From Kiloniella spongiae (GTDB lineage Bacteria; Pseudomonadota; Alphaproteobacteria; Kiloniellales; Kiloniellaceae), in assembly GCF_001026905.1 (NCBI RefSeq), contig NZ_LAQL01000006.1, positions 429,300-493,299 on the forward strand: a stretch of DNA of 64,000 nt, written 5' to 3'. Positions 53,198-61,234 of the stretch are shown here, in pieces (position 1 is the stretch's first letter; each line of letters starts with the position of its first letter). The notes beneath the pieces were generated by a model. That model ran no database searches. It saw only the letters and a list, made by a program, of their open reading frames with translations, and was not told the DNA's origin. A program made the position numbers and the translations under genes.

Positions 53198-55486
53198 TTA
53201 AGCGCTAGCCGCATATTGATGAACCCAATTCTCCAGAGAAGACAGATCAAGCGGCTTCCCGAAAAGATATCCCTGAATATGATCACATCCGCATTCCAGA
53301 ATTGCAGAATGTTCTTCTGCCTTCTCAACACCTTCGGCGGTTACTGAAACACCCAGTTCTTTGGCCATTTGCGTTATATTTTTAACAATAATTCTATTTC
53401 GGGTATTAGTATGAATATCCTTCACAAATGAGCGATCAATTTTCAGAATATCGACAGAGAGTTCTTTTAGTAATGAAAGCGATGAATGCCCGGTTCCAAA
53501 ATCGTCCAGTGCTATTTTAATACCCAATTCTCGCAATTCATTAATAACCTTTTGTGCTGTCATCAAATCTTTCAGCACAATATTTTCAGTCAACTCCAGA
53601 ACAAGCCCTTCCGGATCGCAACCGGTTTGCGCAACCGTCCTCTTGACACTATCGATGATATCTTCCTGAAAAAGTTGTATCGCTGACAGGTTGATAGCAA
53701 GGGATGTAATTGGGTGTTTGGCAAGCTGCCACTTCCTCAATTGTTTACAGCCCTGATCAAAAATCCAGTTGCCAATGGGTAGAATAAGACCTGTTTGCTC
53801 TGCGACTTCAAGGAAGTCTTTCGGCAATAAAAGACCACGTTCAGGATGATTCCATCGTAAGAGTGCTTCTACACCGTAACATCGCCCGTCAGGGGCGCAA
53901 ACTTGCGGTTGATAGTGGGTTTCAAATTGTACAAAAGAAAGCGTAGCCGCACGAAGACTATGTTCAACATCCCGACGATTAGAAATCTTTTTAAGCATCT
54001 CGGGATCAAAAAAACCATAGCTCGATCCAGATATTTTCTTGGCTCGATAGAGTGCCAAGTCAGCATTACGAATTAAGATCTCGGCTTCTTTTCCATTAAG
54101 AGGATAGAGTGAAATACCTAAACTGATATCAACAAGAATGGTCTGTTGATCAATGATAAAAGTATTTTCAAACCCTTCAAGAATATTAAGCGCGACCTGA
54201 GCCGCATCATTTTCACTATGAAGATTATTTAAAATAATGCCAAATTCATCTCCGCTCAAACGTGCCGTTATATCAGAGGTCCGAGTGTGAAATTCTAGTT
54301 TTTCTGCTGTTTGTTGTAAGATCTGATCCCCAACCTGATGACCATAGGTATCATTTATTTTTTTAAAATCATTAATATCCAGATAGAGCACACCCACCAT
54401 GTAATCATTCCGATCAGCATTGGCGATGGCTGTCGGCAAAAACTCGTTAAAGGCAAGGCGATTATAGAGACCTGTTAAATCGTCCCTGTGTAACAACTCC
54501 TGCATACTTCGTTCGATAACACGCCGCTTCGTAATATCGACCATGGTTACCAAGAGGGTTTCTTCCATATTTTCCTGAGAGGCCGTTGTTGCTGCAGAAA
54601 CAATTACATGCCTGTCTTGGGAAATCAGTTTTGTTGAGCTTTTGTCTTTCAGCCTGAGTGTTGCTTCGAAACTTGTCACTTGCCCCAGTTGCCATTTGGC
54701 CAGTTCTTGCATGACCAGATCTCTGTCTTCCTTGATAAAATATTGAGAAAAGGAAGCAAATGAGATGTTGTTAAAGTCACTGAGAGTTGAAAAGTTTCTG
54801 CCTGAAATTGCACCGCCGGCGAAGGGATAAAACCACTTGGTCATGGCATTATTCATAAAGAGGGTTTGGCCAGTCAGTGACACTTGCCAAATGGCCAGTC
54901 GATCTTCTTTTTGCAGATCGTGTAAATCGCTACAGGACAGAGACGTATGTTCGTGGAGTTTGTCAATTTTTTCAAGAGCAGTTTCTGTTAAATGCTCTGC
55001 AAGCTTCGCAATGCTTAGGTTTTGTGCTTCCAGCCGCATTTGGGCACGTTTCAATTCGGTATTTTTTTGCCGGAGCACTTGGCGTATCTGATCCTGCTCA
55101 ATGGCATAGCGGATGGTGCGTTCCAGCAACACGCCGGTCATTTCATTCTTGGGAAGAAAATCAGCAGCCCCTGCTTCCATGGCTGCAAGATCGATTTCTG
55201 TGCTTTCCAGCCCCGTCATAACGATACAGGGGCATTGGTCGTTTTGATTGGATTGATGCTGTAAAAGCTCGATCCCTTTTCCATCATTAAGGTTGTAATC
55301 AACCAGCGCAGCCTGAATGACAGTATTACCTTCTAATGCTATCTTTGCTTCGGCAACGGATCTAGTCCATTGAAAATCAAATTGATTAGTGGAATGTGAT
55401 AGTAATGCTTCTATAAGCAGTCTATCACCTTCGTTATCATCAACAATTAGGATTTTTGTTTTTGAATCCTGTGGTGTCTGCTCCAT
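53198..55486 (-). CDS. Receiver-PAS-GGDEF-EAL cyclic-di-GMP protein
   Basis: About 762 aa. The receiver has D63 (ALVDYNLNDGKG). A coiled linker and a PAS-like region (about 195-325) follow. The GGDEF domain has RLSGDEF at 409-415, a functional SGDEF variant, with an RxxD inhibitory site (RTSD, 402-405) five residues before it. The EAL domain has EALLRW at 540, then ELTEN, DDFGTGHSS, KIDRSFV and TAEGVE. Both catalytic motifs look intact, so it could make and degrade c-di-GMP. ATG 55486 is chosen after an AAGGGA; upstream in-frame residues look untranslated. First gene of the signalling cluster. Confidence 0.9.
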   Translation of the reverse strand: MEQTPQDSKTKILIVDDNEGDRLLIEALLSHSTNQFDFQWTRSVAEAKIALEGNTVIQAALVDYNLNDGKGIELLQHQSNQNDQCPCIVMTGLESTEIDLAAMEAGAADFLPKNEMTGVLLERTIRYAIEQDQIRQVLRQKNTELKRAQMRLEAQNLSIAKLAEHLTETALEKIDKLHEHTSLSCSDLHDLQKEDRLAIWQVSLTGQTLFMNNAMTKWFYPFAGGAISGRNFSTLSDFNNISFASFSQYFIKEDRDLVMQELAKWQLGQVTSFEATLRLKDKSSTKLISQDRHVIVSAATTASQENMEETLLVTMVDITKRRVIERSMQELLHRDDLTGLYNRLAFNEFLPTAIANADRNDYMVGVLYLDINDFKKINDTYGHQVGDQILQQTAEKLEFHTRTSDITARLSGDEFGIILNNLHSENDAAQVALNILEGFENTFIIDQQTILVDISLGISLYPLNGKEAEILIRNADLALYRAKKISGSSYGFFDPEMLKKISNRRDVEHSLRAATLSFVQFETHYQPQVCAPDGRCYGVEALLRWNHPERGLLLPKDFLEVAEQTGLILPIGNWIFDQGCKQLRKWQLAKHPITSLAINLSAIQLFQEDIIDSVKRTVAQTGCDPEGLVLELTENIVLKDLMTAQKVINELRELGIKIALDDFGTGHSSLSLLKELSVDILKIDRSFVKDIHTNTRNRIIVKNITQMAKELGVSVTAEGVEKAEEHSAILECGCDHIQGYLFGKPLDLSSLENWVHQYAASA

Positions 55487-55722
55487 CTTGATGTCCCTTG
55501 GGGAAATGTCTGATATACTCGTAAAAACCACCCTCAAGCTTAAATAAATTCCGACAATCAATTATTACGTGAATTTATGAATAAGAAATGAACAATCATG
55601 GGTTGTGCAGTATTTTTCGCGTTTTGAACTGTGAAATTATTGTATGGGAATATTAATTACAGTGTTGATTATCTCAACCCAAAGTGATGTTTGGTAATTT
55701 ATTCAATCAATAAGTGTTAGTC

Positions 55723-55941
55723 ATGGCAAAGGGCGTTTTTATCCGTCGTGCAGGATTAAAATACGTTGATTTTACGGAAGAAAAATATCAGTTCCCCAAA
55801 CGCTATTTGTAACGTGCGAAGTGTTTTGAAAATAATTAGGTTCTTTATTATGAACCCCGCGGAGGTGGTGGCAGGTTTGGTTACAACGCGATAGCCAAGA
55901 TTGAGGCAGTTGAACCTGATCCTTTGAACGAAGGCATGTAA
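55723..55941 (+). pseudogene. Decayed N-terminal part of an HNH-endonuclease-type protein
   Basis: One frame from ATG 55723 reads MAKGVFIRRAGLKYVDFTEEKYQFPKRYL, then stop at 55810, a second stop (TAG) at 55837, then LYYEPRGGGGRFGYNAIAKIEAVEPDPLNEGM and a third stop at 55939. All three pieces are in the same frame, so single substitutions (for example TGG to TAG) explain the breaks. The YD...E-x-x-Y-x-FP-x-x-YL and YYEPR segments resemble the N-terminal domain of a family of HNH restriction-like endonucleases. The C-terminal nuclease part is not visible. It lies just outside the tRNA fragment. Confidence 0.55.
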
Positions 55942-56087
55942 ACGATCCCACACAAATTGAACATCTGTTGAATTCCAGCGGAAGAGCATTTCCATCTGAG
56001 AACCCTTCATGATGCCCGCACCCAAAGTTCTTGGGATGGCAACAGGATAATTGTTTCAAGGCTTAAGAAATCATTTTGTCTGAGAAT

Positions 56088-56135
56088 TGGCGCACCCGAC
56101 AGGATTCGAACCTGTGACCTTCGCCTTCGGAGGGC
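56088..56135 (-). tRNA. 3' half of a tRNA-Arg (anticodon CCG): probable attachment site
   Basis: Read leftward, the segment gives GCC, an anticodon loop CTCCGAA (anticodon CCG), GGCGA, a variable loop, the T arm ACAGG-TTCGAAT-CCTGT, acceptor strand CGGGTGC, a discriminator and CCA. The D arm and 5' acceptor are missing: sequence to the right of 56135 is unrelated AT-rich DNA. A 3' tRNA fragment that breaks in the anticodon stem is what tyrosine-recombinase integration leaves at the far end of an island. By orientation the island lies to the right. No intact copy is in the window. Confidence 0.85.
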
Positions 56136-56258
56136 TTTATTAACCTATTGATAATAGTATTGAATATATATAACTTATTGATATTCAATGTAATCCTGTT
56201 TTGTGAAATTTAGTTGAATTCACTCGAATCTAAATTCACTGTCCCAGAATTGTCCCAA

Positions 56259-57344
56259 ATGAATAATTCCTATAGAGAAAATAAAATAGTTAAAAAGAGC
56301 TGCAAAAAAAGGAAACAAGTCCTCATATCGCCAGGGGAAAAGTTGCTCAAGAAAATTCGCCCCTATAGTGCGTCAATATTAAGCTTCCATCATGGAAGCC
56401 TACCTCGCACAAAAGAAATGGAAGAAATAATCTCTTCTATTCAATCTTTGATTGAGGAAATTCAAAAAAACAAAATATATTCAAAATTACAAAATGATAT
56501 ATTAAATAGAAGTTTAGTGCTTGAAATTTTCTACATTATTGGTTTTGCAAAAACATATAATGAGCCTCCTTTCTTAAAAGAATTCACGGATGATGTTTAC
56601 ATCTTTTTAAAAATTTCTGAAAAACATCCTCAATTAATATCCAAAACTGCTGAAGTTCTTAATTATAAATATTCAGATTTGTGGAACGTTTCTGAAGATT
56701 TTTATAGTTGGAATTGTTGGCTTTTGTCTTATTTGCGTCCTAAGAGGGTTCTGAATTCTCTTTGGGGGGATTTTGAGAGTGATCAAAACTTCACACAATT
56801 AGAAGCTATTGATTTTGCAAATGCGGTATTAGACGCGATCCCATCAGATCCCGGACTCCGTTACGGAAGACCAAAAAACTTTGGGCTGAGAAAAATTATT
56901 GAACAAGTAGATCTTCATTGGTTGGGTGCTGGAATTAAACCAATGGAAAATAGGACGATATTTTATAGCTATTTAGAGCAACTCAATGCTGCTCTTTATG
57001 CAAATTTCTATTCAAAGATAGATGAAACGCAACCACTTATGCTCAAGCCAAGTCTTGAGAGCGAGAGAAAGATAATTCGGGAAATTATTGAGAAAAAGGT
57101 GCCTGTAAAGAAGTGGGAAGGAGGGGCGAAGACAACCATATATTGTATCGGGAATGCTCGGTTTGGCTCACTAGAATGGTTTAAAAGGAAGATAATGATA
57201 ACTCTAACTCAAGCTAGGAGGCTGCCTAATAGTAGGGAGAGGAAGAATAGAATGTATCAATTTTATAAAAAGCAATTTCTTTCAAATATATTTGATATCA
57301 AATGGTTACTTAAGTTTATGTACCTATTTTTCTCAGCTAAGTAA
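56259..57344 (+). CDS. Unrecognised AT-rich island protein
   Basis: About 361 aa from ATG 56259; an upstream TTG at 56214 would add 15 residues. The protein is lysine-rich at the N-terminus (KIVKKSCKKRKQVLISPGEKLLKKI), largely helical, and ends in a hydrophobic stretch (IKWLLKFMYLFF). It has no domain I recognise. Base composition is far more AT-rich than the rest of the window, so it is foreign. It is the first gene inside the tRNA attachment site, a position often held by integrase or by cargo genes such as defence proteins. No integrase catalytic residues are apparent. Confidence 0.7.
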   Translation: MNNSYRENKIVKKSCKKRKQVLISPGEKLLKKIRPYSASILSFHHGSLPRTKEMEEIISSIQSLIEEIQKNKIYSKLQNDILNRSLVLEIFYIIGFAKTYNEPPFLKEFTDDVYIFLKISEKHPQLISKTAEVLNYKYSDLWNVSEDFYSWNCWLLSYLRPKRVLNSLWGDFESDQNFTQLEAIDFANAVLDAIPSDPGLRYGRPKNFGLRKIIEQVDLHWLGAGIKPMENRTIFYSYLEQLNAALYANFYSKIDETQPLMLKPSLESERKIIREIIEKKVPVKKWEGGAKTTIYCIGNARFGSLEWFKRKIMITLTQARRLPNSRERKNRMYQFYKKQFLSNIFDIKWLLKFMYLFFSAK

Positions 57345-57403
57345 CTTCCATATCAATTCAAGTCAGTTCATATCAACTCAACTAACGAGATTTGGAGAGT
57401 TAT

Positions 57404-57658
57404 ATGAAAAAATTTCTTACTAGAAGTGAAGTCCCTAACCAGTATCCCGTAAAATTTACTACTCTTGCGCAGCTCGCTTGTCGGGGAGCGGGGCCTGCTT
57501 ATGCCATTATTGGGAAGAGCGCGGTTTATCGTGTGGACGATATTGAGGCTTGGCTGGAAGATCAAGTAATTGATCCTGGGAAAGGCAAACGAGGTCGCCC
57601 GCGAAAAAGAGGACGTTGTCGGAAGGCTTCTGGGGGAGCAAACGACAATGAGGAGTAG
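57404..57658 (+). CDS. Excisionase/AlpA-like helix-turn-helix protein
   Basis: About 84 aa. MKKFLTRSEVPNQYPVKFTTLAQLACRGAGPAYAIIGKSAVYRVDDIEAWLEDQV is a MerR-type (HTH_17) DNA-binding fold as in excisionases and AlpA. A basic RGRPRKRGR tail resembles an AT-hook. ATG 57404 follows TTTGGAGAG. It directly precedes repA, and in related plasmids such small HTH genes are found just before the replication gene. It may control repA or excision. Confidence 0.8.
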   Translation: MKKFLTRSEVPNQYPVKFTTLAQLACRGAGPAYAIIGKSAVYRVDDIEAWLEDQVIDPGKGKRGRPRKRGRCRKASGGANDNEE

Positions 57659-57724
57659 GAATGTCAGGATCTTTCTTGAGGGTAAGACCGTGCCGAAGAG
57701 CTTCTTGATCCTCGGCTACGCAGA

Positions 57725-58678
57725 GTGGCTCAAGCCGCCAATGATTTACAGGCTGGTCCAAGTGAAAATATTGGCTTTTTACATACTACTCTGTGCCAAA
57801 ACTTTTTGCCTACACGCCGGGTGCCTGAAGAGACGCGTGTTTGGGAAACTACCAATGGAAGTACAGCCCTACAGATCGAGGCCGGAAGGACCTTTGATAC
57901 CAAAGCTGAGCAGTGGCGAGAGATGCCTTTACCTTGTGGTAGCCGAGCAAGATTGGCATTAATCCATTTGAGTACAGAGGCTATCAGGCAACAATCCCCT
58001 GTCATAAAACCCAATCGGTCTATGACAGCCTTTTTGAAAAAAGTATTGAGTAGAGAGCCAAATGGCCAAGATGTTTCCGAGTTCAAATATCAACTATCCG
58101 CTTTGGGAACCGCAACTATTCGTATGGCCTCAAACGGGCGGCAAAGCCAGGGCCATATTGTTTCTGATTTTGATCTGATGTGGTTATCACTGGCAAGAAC
58201 GCGGGTACTTTGGCCGAAAGAGTTTGTGCTTTCCCGTGAGTTCTGGGCCACACTGCAAAATCAGGCTATTCCGATAGATCTCAAGGCCATAACGGCCGTG
58301 TCTCATTCCGCCTTGGCCATGGATATTTATCTTTGGCTGACACAGCGTCTGCACCGGCTTAAGAAACCATACACAGTCTATTGGCCTTTGTTATGGAAGC
58401 AATTTGGACGTGGATATGCTCGGCTAAGGGATTTTCGCCGGAAATTCATGATAACCCTCTCTACCGTGAAGCTGATTTACCCCAATGCAAGGGTGAGTGA
58501 GAGCCTTGATGCCAAAGGGAAGAGCCGTGGGATTATCTTGAAACATAGTCCTCCACCAATTCCCTATAACACGAAACTATCCACAGACGTTAAGTCGCGC
58601 TTTTACGGTCAAATGGTCGCGTTATTACATCATTTTCACGGTCATTTGGTCGCGCAAACCTATATCACCTATATTTAA
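57725..58678 (+). CDS. repA: Plasmid replication initiator RepA (PF04796-type)
   Basis: 317 aa. Segments match the plasmid-encoded RepA family: IGFLHTTLCQNFLPTRRVP, GSRARLALIHLSTEAIRQQSP, SMTAFLKKVL, RTRVLWPKEFVLSREFW, SALAMDIYLWLTQRLHRLKKP and LLWKQFGRGYARLRDFRRKFM. It would bind iterons and open a plasmid origin. Only GTG 57725 is available in this frame, without a good ribosome-binding site. A well-placed AGGAGT and ATG at 57661 open a different frame that stops after 15 codons, so a one-base shift may have broken the N-terminus. The C-terminal codons contain iteron-like repeats. Confidence 0.8.
   Translation: MAQAANDLQAGPSENIGFLHTTLCQNFLPTRRVPEETRVWETTNGSTALQIEAGRTFDTKAEQWREMPLPCGSRARLALIHLSTEAIRQQSPVIKPNRSMTAFLKKVLSREPNGQDVSEFKYQLSALGTATIRMASNGRQSQGHIVSDFDLMWLSLARTRVLWPKEFVLSREFWATLQNQAIPIDLKAITAVSHSALAMDIYLWLTQRLHRLKKPYTVYWPLLWKQFGRGYARLRDFRRKFMITLSTVKLIYPNARVSESLDAKGKSRGIILKHSPPPIPYNTKLSTDVKSRFYGQMVALLHHFHGHLVAQTYITYI
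58578..58660 (+). other. Candidate plasmid origin: DnaA-like box and two iterons in the repA 3' end
   Basis: TATCCACAG (58578-58586) resembles a DnaA box. Two 17-bp direct repeats follow, ACGGTCAAATGGTCGCG (58605-58621) and ACGGTCATTTGGTCGCG (58638-58654), identical at 15 positions and 33 bp (three helical turns) apart. An AT-rich stretch follows at 58660-58680. This is the expected layout of an iteron-controlled origin. Confidence 0.55.
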
Positions 58679-58703
58679 AATAACCTGTAGTTGGAGAATA
58701 ATT

Positions 58704-59419
58704 ATGGGGACAACTCATTTTTTCCTAAATGGCAAAGGGGGTGTTGGTACCTCCTATGCTGCGTCTATTTTGGCTCAACATTATATTGCCAGAAATAAAA
58801 GGGTTCTTTGCGTGAGTACAGAGCCTTGCGGAGGGAACTTACGACGATATGAAGCTTTCAACACGAAATGGTTTGATATTTATTGTGAGGATTCTTCTAA
58901 TCCTAAATCTATCGATAACCTCTTTAAGCAGATTTTACAGATGGATGATGACGCTGAAGTTATCGTGGATTGTGGGAGTACATCTTATTTAAGCATATGC
59001 CAGGCATTAAAAGCGAAAGGCTTTCTGGATGAGGCGCAGTCCTTTGGAAAAAGGATCTTGCTACATTCAATAATAATTGGCGGGCCGTCTTGTGTTGAGA
59101 CGCTTAATAGTTACAAATCGCTTTTCCTGACAGTCGGACGATTGTTTGGCTAAACAAGTATTTCGGAGAGGTACGAATTGATGGGCAAAAGTTCGAAGAT
59201 ACAAAGTTTTATGCTCATTATATGGATCACATAGATGGCATCATTCCTTTGGGACCAGAGAAAGATGGCCCGATGGCCTATGATATCAATCGAATGCTGT
59301 GTGATTACCTAACCTACCAAGAAGCTATCACCACATCGGATTACTATATTCTAACCAAGAGCAGGCTAAATATGGCTTGGCGTGATTTGAATACAAAGCT
59401 TGATCAAGTGAACCTGTAA
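58704..59419 (+). pseudogene. traL: Frameshifted traL-like (ParA-type) conjugation gene
   Basis: The first frame (58704-59153) gives a ParA/MinD-like start (FFLNGKGGVGTSYAASILAQHY) and stops after TVGRLFG. Shifting frame at the T-run 59122-59125 restores DSRTIVWLNKYFGEVRIDGQKFEDTK and continues to a stop at 59419 with DHIDGIIPLGPEKDGPMAYDINRML. One missing T explains the break. The whole resembles TraL ATPases of IncP-like transfer regions. The P-loop reads KGGVGTS, so the usual second Lys is T16. Confidence 0.75.
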
Positions 59420-59446
59420 AGCTGTATTACTTATTGATTTTATGTT

Positions 59447-59485
59447 GGGCTCAAAGGCGTGGCTTTTGAGCTCAATCTTTTTCCC
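59447..59485. terminator. Convergent terminator between traL and traK
   Basis: GGGCTCAAAGGC and GCTTTTGAGCTC form a stem of about ten pairs with one G-U, followed by AATCTTTTT on the plus strand. It overlaps the end of traK, so it ends the rightward traL transcript. Confidence 0.65.
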
Positions 59486-59819
59486 GAGTGAATTCTGTCA
59501 AATCACTAACTGAGCTTAGTACAAACTTTCTACTTGAAGGGATTGGCTTACTTTCCGTTTCTATTTTTGATTGAGACTTTGTCAGTTTTGGTTGGTGTCT
59601 GGCAGAAGGAGCATTTGGAGTACTTTCATTTGCTATTGCGGTAATCTCTTGTTTGATAGCACGTGCCCTTAAACGAAAGCTGTTATAGCTAACGGTTATC
59701 CACTTCCTAGTATAAAGATCGTCGTAAAGCTGTTGCATGGGAACGCCACGTCTTAGCTCATCCGTAATGTACGGCTTGCTGGCAAGGACTTCTATATTCG
59801 CTAGACCCCATCGTGACAT
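59472..59819 (-). CDS. traK: TraK-like oriT-binding protein
   Basis: About 115 aa from ATG 59819, which follows GAGGGGATTTATA. The N-terminal part (RRGVPMQQLYDDLYTRKWITVSYNSFRLRARAIKQEI) resembles the ribbon/HTH-like DNA-binding part of TraK proteins of IncP-type systems; the rest is a polar Ser/Lys/Pro-rich tail. TraK wraps DNA at the transfer origin. The candidate oriT lies just upstream at 59960-60005, as in RK2. Assignment is moderate because the protein is small. Confidence 0.65.
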   Translation of the reverse strand: MSRWGLANIEVLASKPYITDELRRGVPMQQLYDDLYTRKWITVSYNSFRLRARAIKQEITAIANESTPNAPSARHQPKLTKSQSKIETESKPIPSSRKFVLSSVSDLTEFTREKD

Positions 59820-59959
59820 TATAAATCCCCTCTTCAAATAGATCTTAAGATTTTATCTTTGAATCCATTAGGTTAGAAGGAAAATCGACATCAAAGTACG
59901 TATAATTTTTCATGGGAGTTGTCGGGAAAACGATAAATGAAAATAAACGATTTTCACAT

Positions 59960-60005
59960 TTTTATACGGGGGCAGGACATGGAAAGTGGGACCACTTTCC
60001 TCCAT
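59960..60005 (-). other. oriT: Candidate P-type (IncP-like) origin of transfer
   Basis: A 9-bp perfect inverted repeat, GGAAAGTGG and CCACTTTCC (59981-60000), is followed on the minus strand by ATGTCCTGCCCCC. RK2 oriT has its inverted repeat followed by CTATCCTG-CCC with the nick after the G. Here the equivalent nick would fall between 59973 and 59972 on the minus strand. The location upstream of traK supports it. No relaxase gene is adjacent, so transfer would need a helper. Confidence 0.65.
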
Positions 60006-60149
60006 GCTACCCTTGGACAGAGTTTTTATTCGCATTTCTTGCTCAACGATTTTTCTTGGATGTGCGTATAGATGATATGTTGAAAGCAACTTCCCTTAAA
60101 TTGATAGCTTTACTTTTTTGCAGAGCTTTCCTATTTCACCGTTCACTAT

Positions 60150-60998
60150 TTACCCCACGATAATCGGGCCATAGAGCCAGGTGATCCAGAGGCCGAGAGC
60201 GAGGAAGGGGCCAAAGGGCAGGAGGCTGCTATCAAGTTCTTTGCTGGTTTCCAGATTGGACTCTTTTCCTGCCTGTTCCTCTGATGATAATTCGATTTTA
60301 TCGATAAGGAGGGGCGATCTCTTCTTGAACCTCTTACGGATCAAGTAAAACAGAAGTGCAGAAACAGCTGCGATCAGGATCACACTGGCAAGCCCCATCC
60401 AGCCAACCCAGGCGCCAATAGCACAGGCAAATTTGACATCGCCAAGCCCCAGCCCTTCGCATCCACGAAGCCGGGTATAACTCCATCTAATAAGGAAAAA
60501 ACTTAAACCACCAATAACCGCACCGATGATGTGATGAATGAACGCTTCAGGCTGCCACCACCAGACAAAGCCAAGACCGCCTAGAGTCAGGGGGTAAAGC
60601 AGAACATCCGGTAGATACATATGCTCTATATCTATCGCGGATAGCACCAGCAGAACAGATCCCAGTATGAAACCAACAAAAACAACAGGCACGGGTAAAA
60701 CGAGAACGCACCAGATTGCGATCCCCAAACATAATAATTCAACAAGACTGTCCCGCTTGCCAAATGCCGCGCCGCAGGTTCGGCATCGCCACTTCAGCAC
60801 TAACGCAGAGATCAAGGGAACCATATCCGCTGGCCCCAAAGCGCGCTCACAACTTTTACAATAAGACCGTCCAAAGAAGACCGATTTATCCAGAGGTAAA
60901 CGCTCGGCAACCAGGGCAAGGAAGCTTCCGACAAAAGGACTGGCAATCAGCAAAAAAATCAAAGAACCGGCTTCAAAGTCAGGTTGCAAAATCTGCAC
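60150..60998 (-). CDS. gspO: Prepilin peptidase (type II secretion GspO/PilD)
   Basis: A 282-aa A24 aspartic peptidase with about seven hydrophobic segments. The cytosolic zinc-like tetracysteine is C47, C50, C72, C75 (YCKSC and CRTCG). The catalytic aspartates are D123 (SAIDIEHMYLPD) and D187 (GLGLGDVKFA). It cleaves and N-methylates pre-pseudopilins. An extra hydrophilic loop (KRSPLLIDKIELSSEEQAGKESN) sits before the last helix. It is divergent from the GspK-like gene. Confidence 0.92.
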   Translation of the reverse strand: MQILQPDFEAGSLIFLLIASPFVGSFLALVAERLPLDKSVFFGRSYCKSCERALGPADMVPLISALVLKWRCRTCGAAFGKRDSLVELLCLGIAIWCVLVLPVPVVFVGFILGSVLLVLSAIDIEHMYLPDVLLYPLTLGGLGFVWWWQPEAFIHHIIGAVIGGLSFFLIRWSYTRLRGCEGLGLGDVKFACAIGAWVGWMGLASVILIAAVSALLFYLIRKRFKKRSPLLIDKIELSSEEQAGKESNLETSKELDSSLLPFGPFLALGLWITWLYGPIIVG

Positions 60999-61234
60999 AC
61001 TCCCTCATCACAACACGTGAATATGTCATTACTGAACCAAGCCCTCTAAAACAGTCCGGGATAATAAAGATTGATACAACCATTGGCAGGTTCCTGTGTC
61101 TTTGCGTACAGAATGTTCCGCGCCCGTCGCATAACCTGATGCAACGTAAACGGAATAATTCTTTACTTCATGAACAGAGCTTCTACAACTAACCTTATCC
61201 GTCTTGCCTTTTGACCACACAAAATCTGCCGCCT

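Noticed and set aside
55756..56059. Two leftward frames over the HNH relic
   Set aside because: The plus-strand frame has clear family motifs interrupted by stops; the leftward frames are its shadows.
57570..57962. 130-codon frame overlapping the HTH gene and repA
   Set aside because: Out of frame with recognisable RepA segments and without any motif of its own.
59912..60163. 83-codon rightward frame across the oriT region
   Set aside because: It crosses the inverted repeat and nic-like site, has no ribosome-binding site and looks non-coding.
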